DNA of 6,453 bases from contig JAFGGF010000316.1 of assembly GCA_016930735.1 (NCBI GenBank), positions 1 through 6,453 of the forward strand. Reading direction: 5' to 3'. The translations under genes were made by a program, and so were the position numbers. Origin of the DNA: Prolixibacteraceae bacterium (GTDB lineage: Bacteria > Bacteroidota > Bacteroidia > Bacteroidales > Prolixibacteraceae). Shown one piece after another: positions 6,109 through 6,453 of the stretch (the stretch's first letter is position 1; every line of letters begins with the position of its first letter). Under the pieces are notes generated by a model. It saw only the letters and a list, made by a program, of their open reading frames with translations. It searched no databases and was not told the origin of the DNA.

Positions 6109-6453
6109 TTAAAAAATAAAAGGAATGAACATTTTGCTTCTTTTCATATAATTACTGTATTCCTCACCGAAAAAAGCCAAACATTCTTTTTCATCGAACC
6201 TGGCAGTAATATAAAGGAAAAGAGTTGAAAGGATTGAAATGATTAACAGGTTTGTATCCATGTTTTTAAAGAAAATTCCCCAGGTCAGCAAAATCAACGA
6301 TAAATATAGCGGGTGCCTGATGTAGCGGTAAATTCCGGTATCAACCAACTCCGATGTATTTTCGAAATTATAAAGTTCTTCCTGTCTTTGAGATTCTTTT
6401 TGTTTTCCTTTCTTTTTCAGGAGGATTGTTCCGGAAATCACCGGATAAATTGA
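6109..6453 (-). CDS. Isoprenylcysteine carboxyl methyltransferase-like membrane protein, 3' part
   Basis: The frame is open from the right window edge to a TAA at 6111-6109, giving 114 visible residues. A GTG at 6441 could be read as a start, but four more in-frame codons without a stop lead to the edge, and family members have extra N-terminal helices (usually about 150-200 residues), so the gene is cut by the window. The visible part has the family signature: 'GIYRYIRHPLY' (residues 36-46 counted from the GTG codon) followed by a hydrophobic helix (47-58), a second helix (63-80), then 'RFDEKECLAFFGEEY' (81-95) and a terminal 'FIP' (105-107). In ICMT and phospholipid-methyltransferase relatives, the Arg-His-Pro and the downstream Glu residues bind SAM at the membrane surface. 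The substrate is unknown: bacterial members methylate or modify diverse lipids and small molecules, and prenylated proteins are not expected. It stands alone here, with no recognisable terminator after it. Confidence 0.82.
   Translation of the reverse strand, partial: SIYPVISGTILLKKKGKQKESQRQEELYNFENTSELVDTGIYRYIRHPLYLSLILLTWGIFFKNMDTNLLIISILSTLFLYITARFDEKECLAFFGEEYSNYMKRSKMFIPFIF

Overview
The window looks like a chromosomal segment of a low-GC, probably strictly anaerobic member of the Bacteroidota, perhaps of the Marinilabiliales/Prolixibacteraceae type. The lineage is inferred from the 2-oxoacid:ferredoxin oxidoreductase genes, the exported proteins whose signal peptides end in 'SAQ' or 'NAQ', the near absence of Shine-Dalgarno sites, and the intergenic 'CTCTGTG / ACCGCAGAG' type repeats. 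There is no phage, transposase, CRISPR or tRNA/rRNA signal.

Layout. Bases 1-659 (+) hold the end of a TPP-binding beta subunit and the complete gamma subunit of a 2-oxoacid:ferredoxin oxidoreductase, 11 bases apart and clearly one operon. The gap at 660-931 contains a terminator for that operon, an imperfect palindromic repeat and a second strong terminator-like hairpin. A lone exported SIMPL-domain (DUF541) protein follows at 932-1636 (+). It converges on a large membrane protein at 1729-4017 (-), with a second palindromic repeat between the two 3' ends. The membrane protein has about seven transmembrane helices, a spermidine-synthase-like Rossmann domain, then about seven more helices. Upstream of it on the same strand (4188-5339) is a soluble PAS histidine kinase carrying a four-cysteine cluster. 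Divergent from the kinase is a small exported DUF4440/SnoaL-like protein (5427-5861, +). After a third, different intergenic repeat (5899-5977), the 3' part of an isoprenylcysteine-methyltransferase-like membrane protein (6109-6453, -) runs off the right edge.

Working together. Only the two oxidoreductase subunits form an evident functional unit: they interconvert a 2-oxoacid plus CoA and an acyl-CoA plus CO2, with ferredoxin as electron carrier. The other genes look like separately transcribed single genes, and no multi-gene novel system is evident. The points most worth a second look are the membrane-embedded spermidine-synthase homologue, which has lost the polyamine catalytic aspartates and whose charge pattern puts its SAM-like domain outside the cytoplasm, and the cysteine cluster in the orphan kinase.
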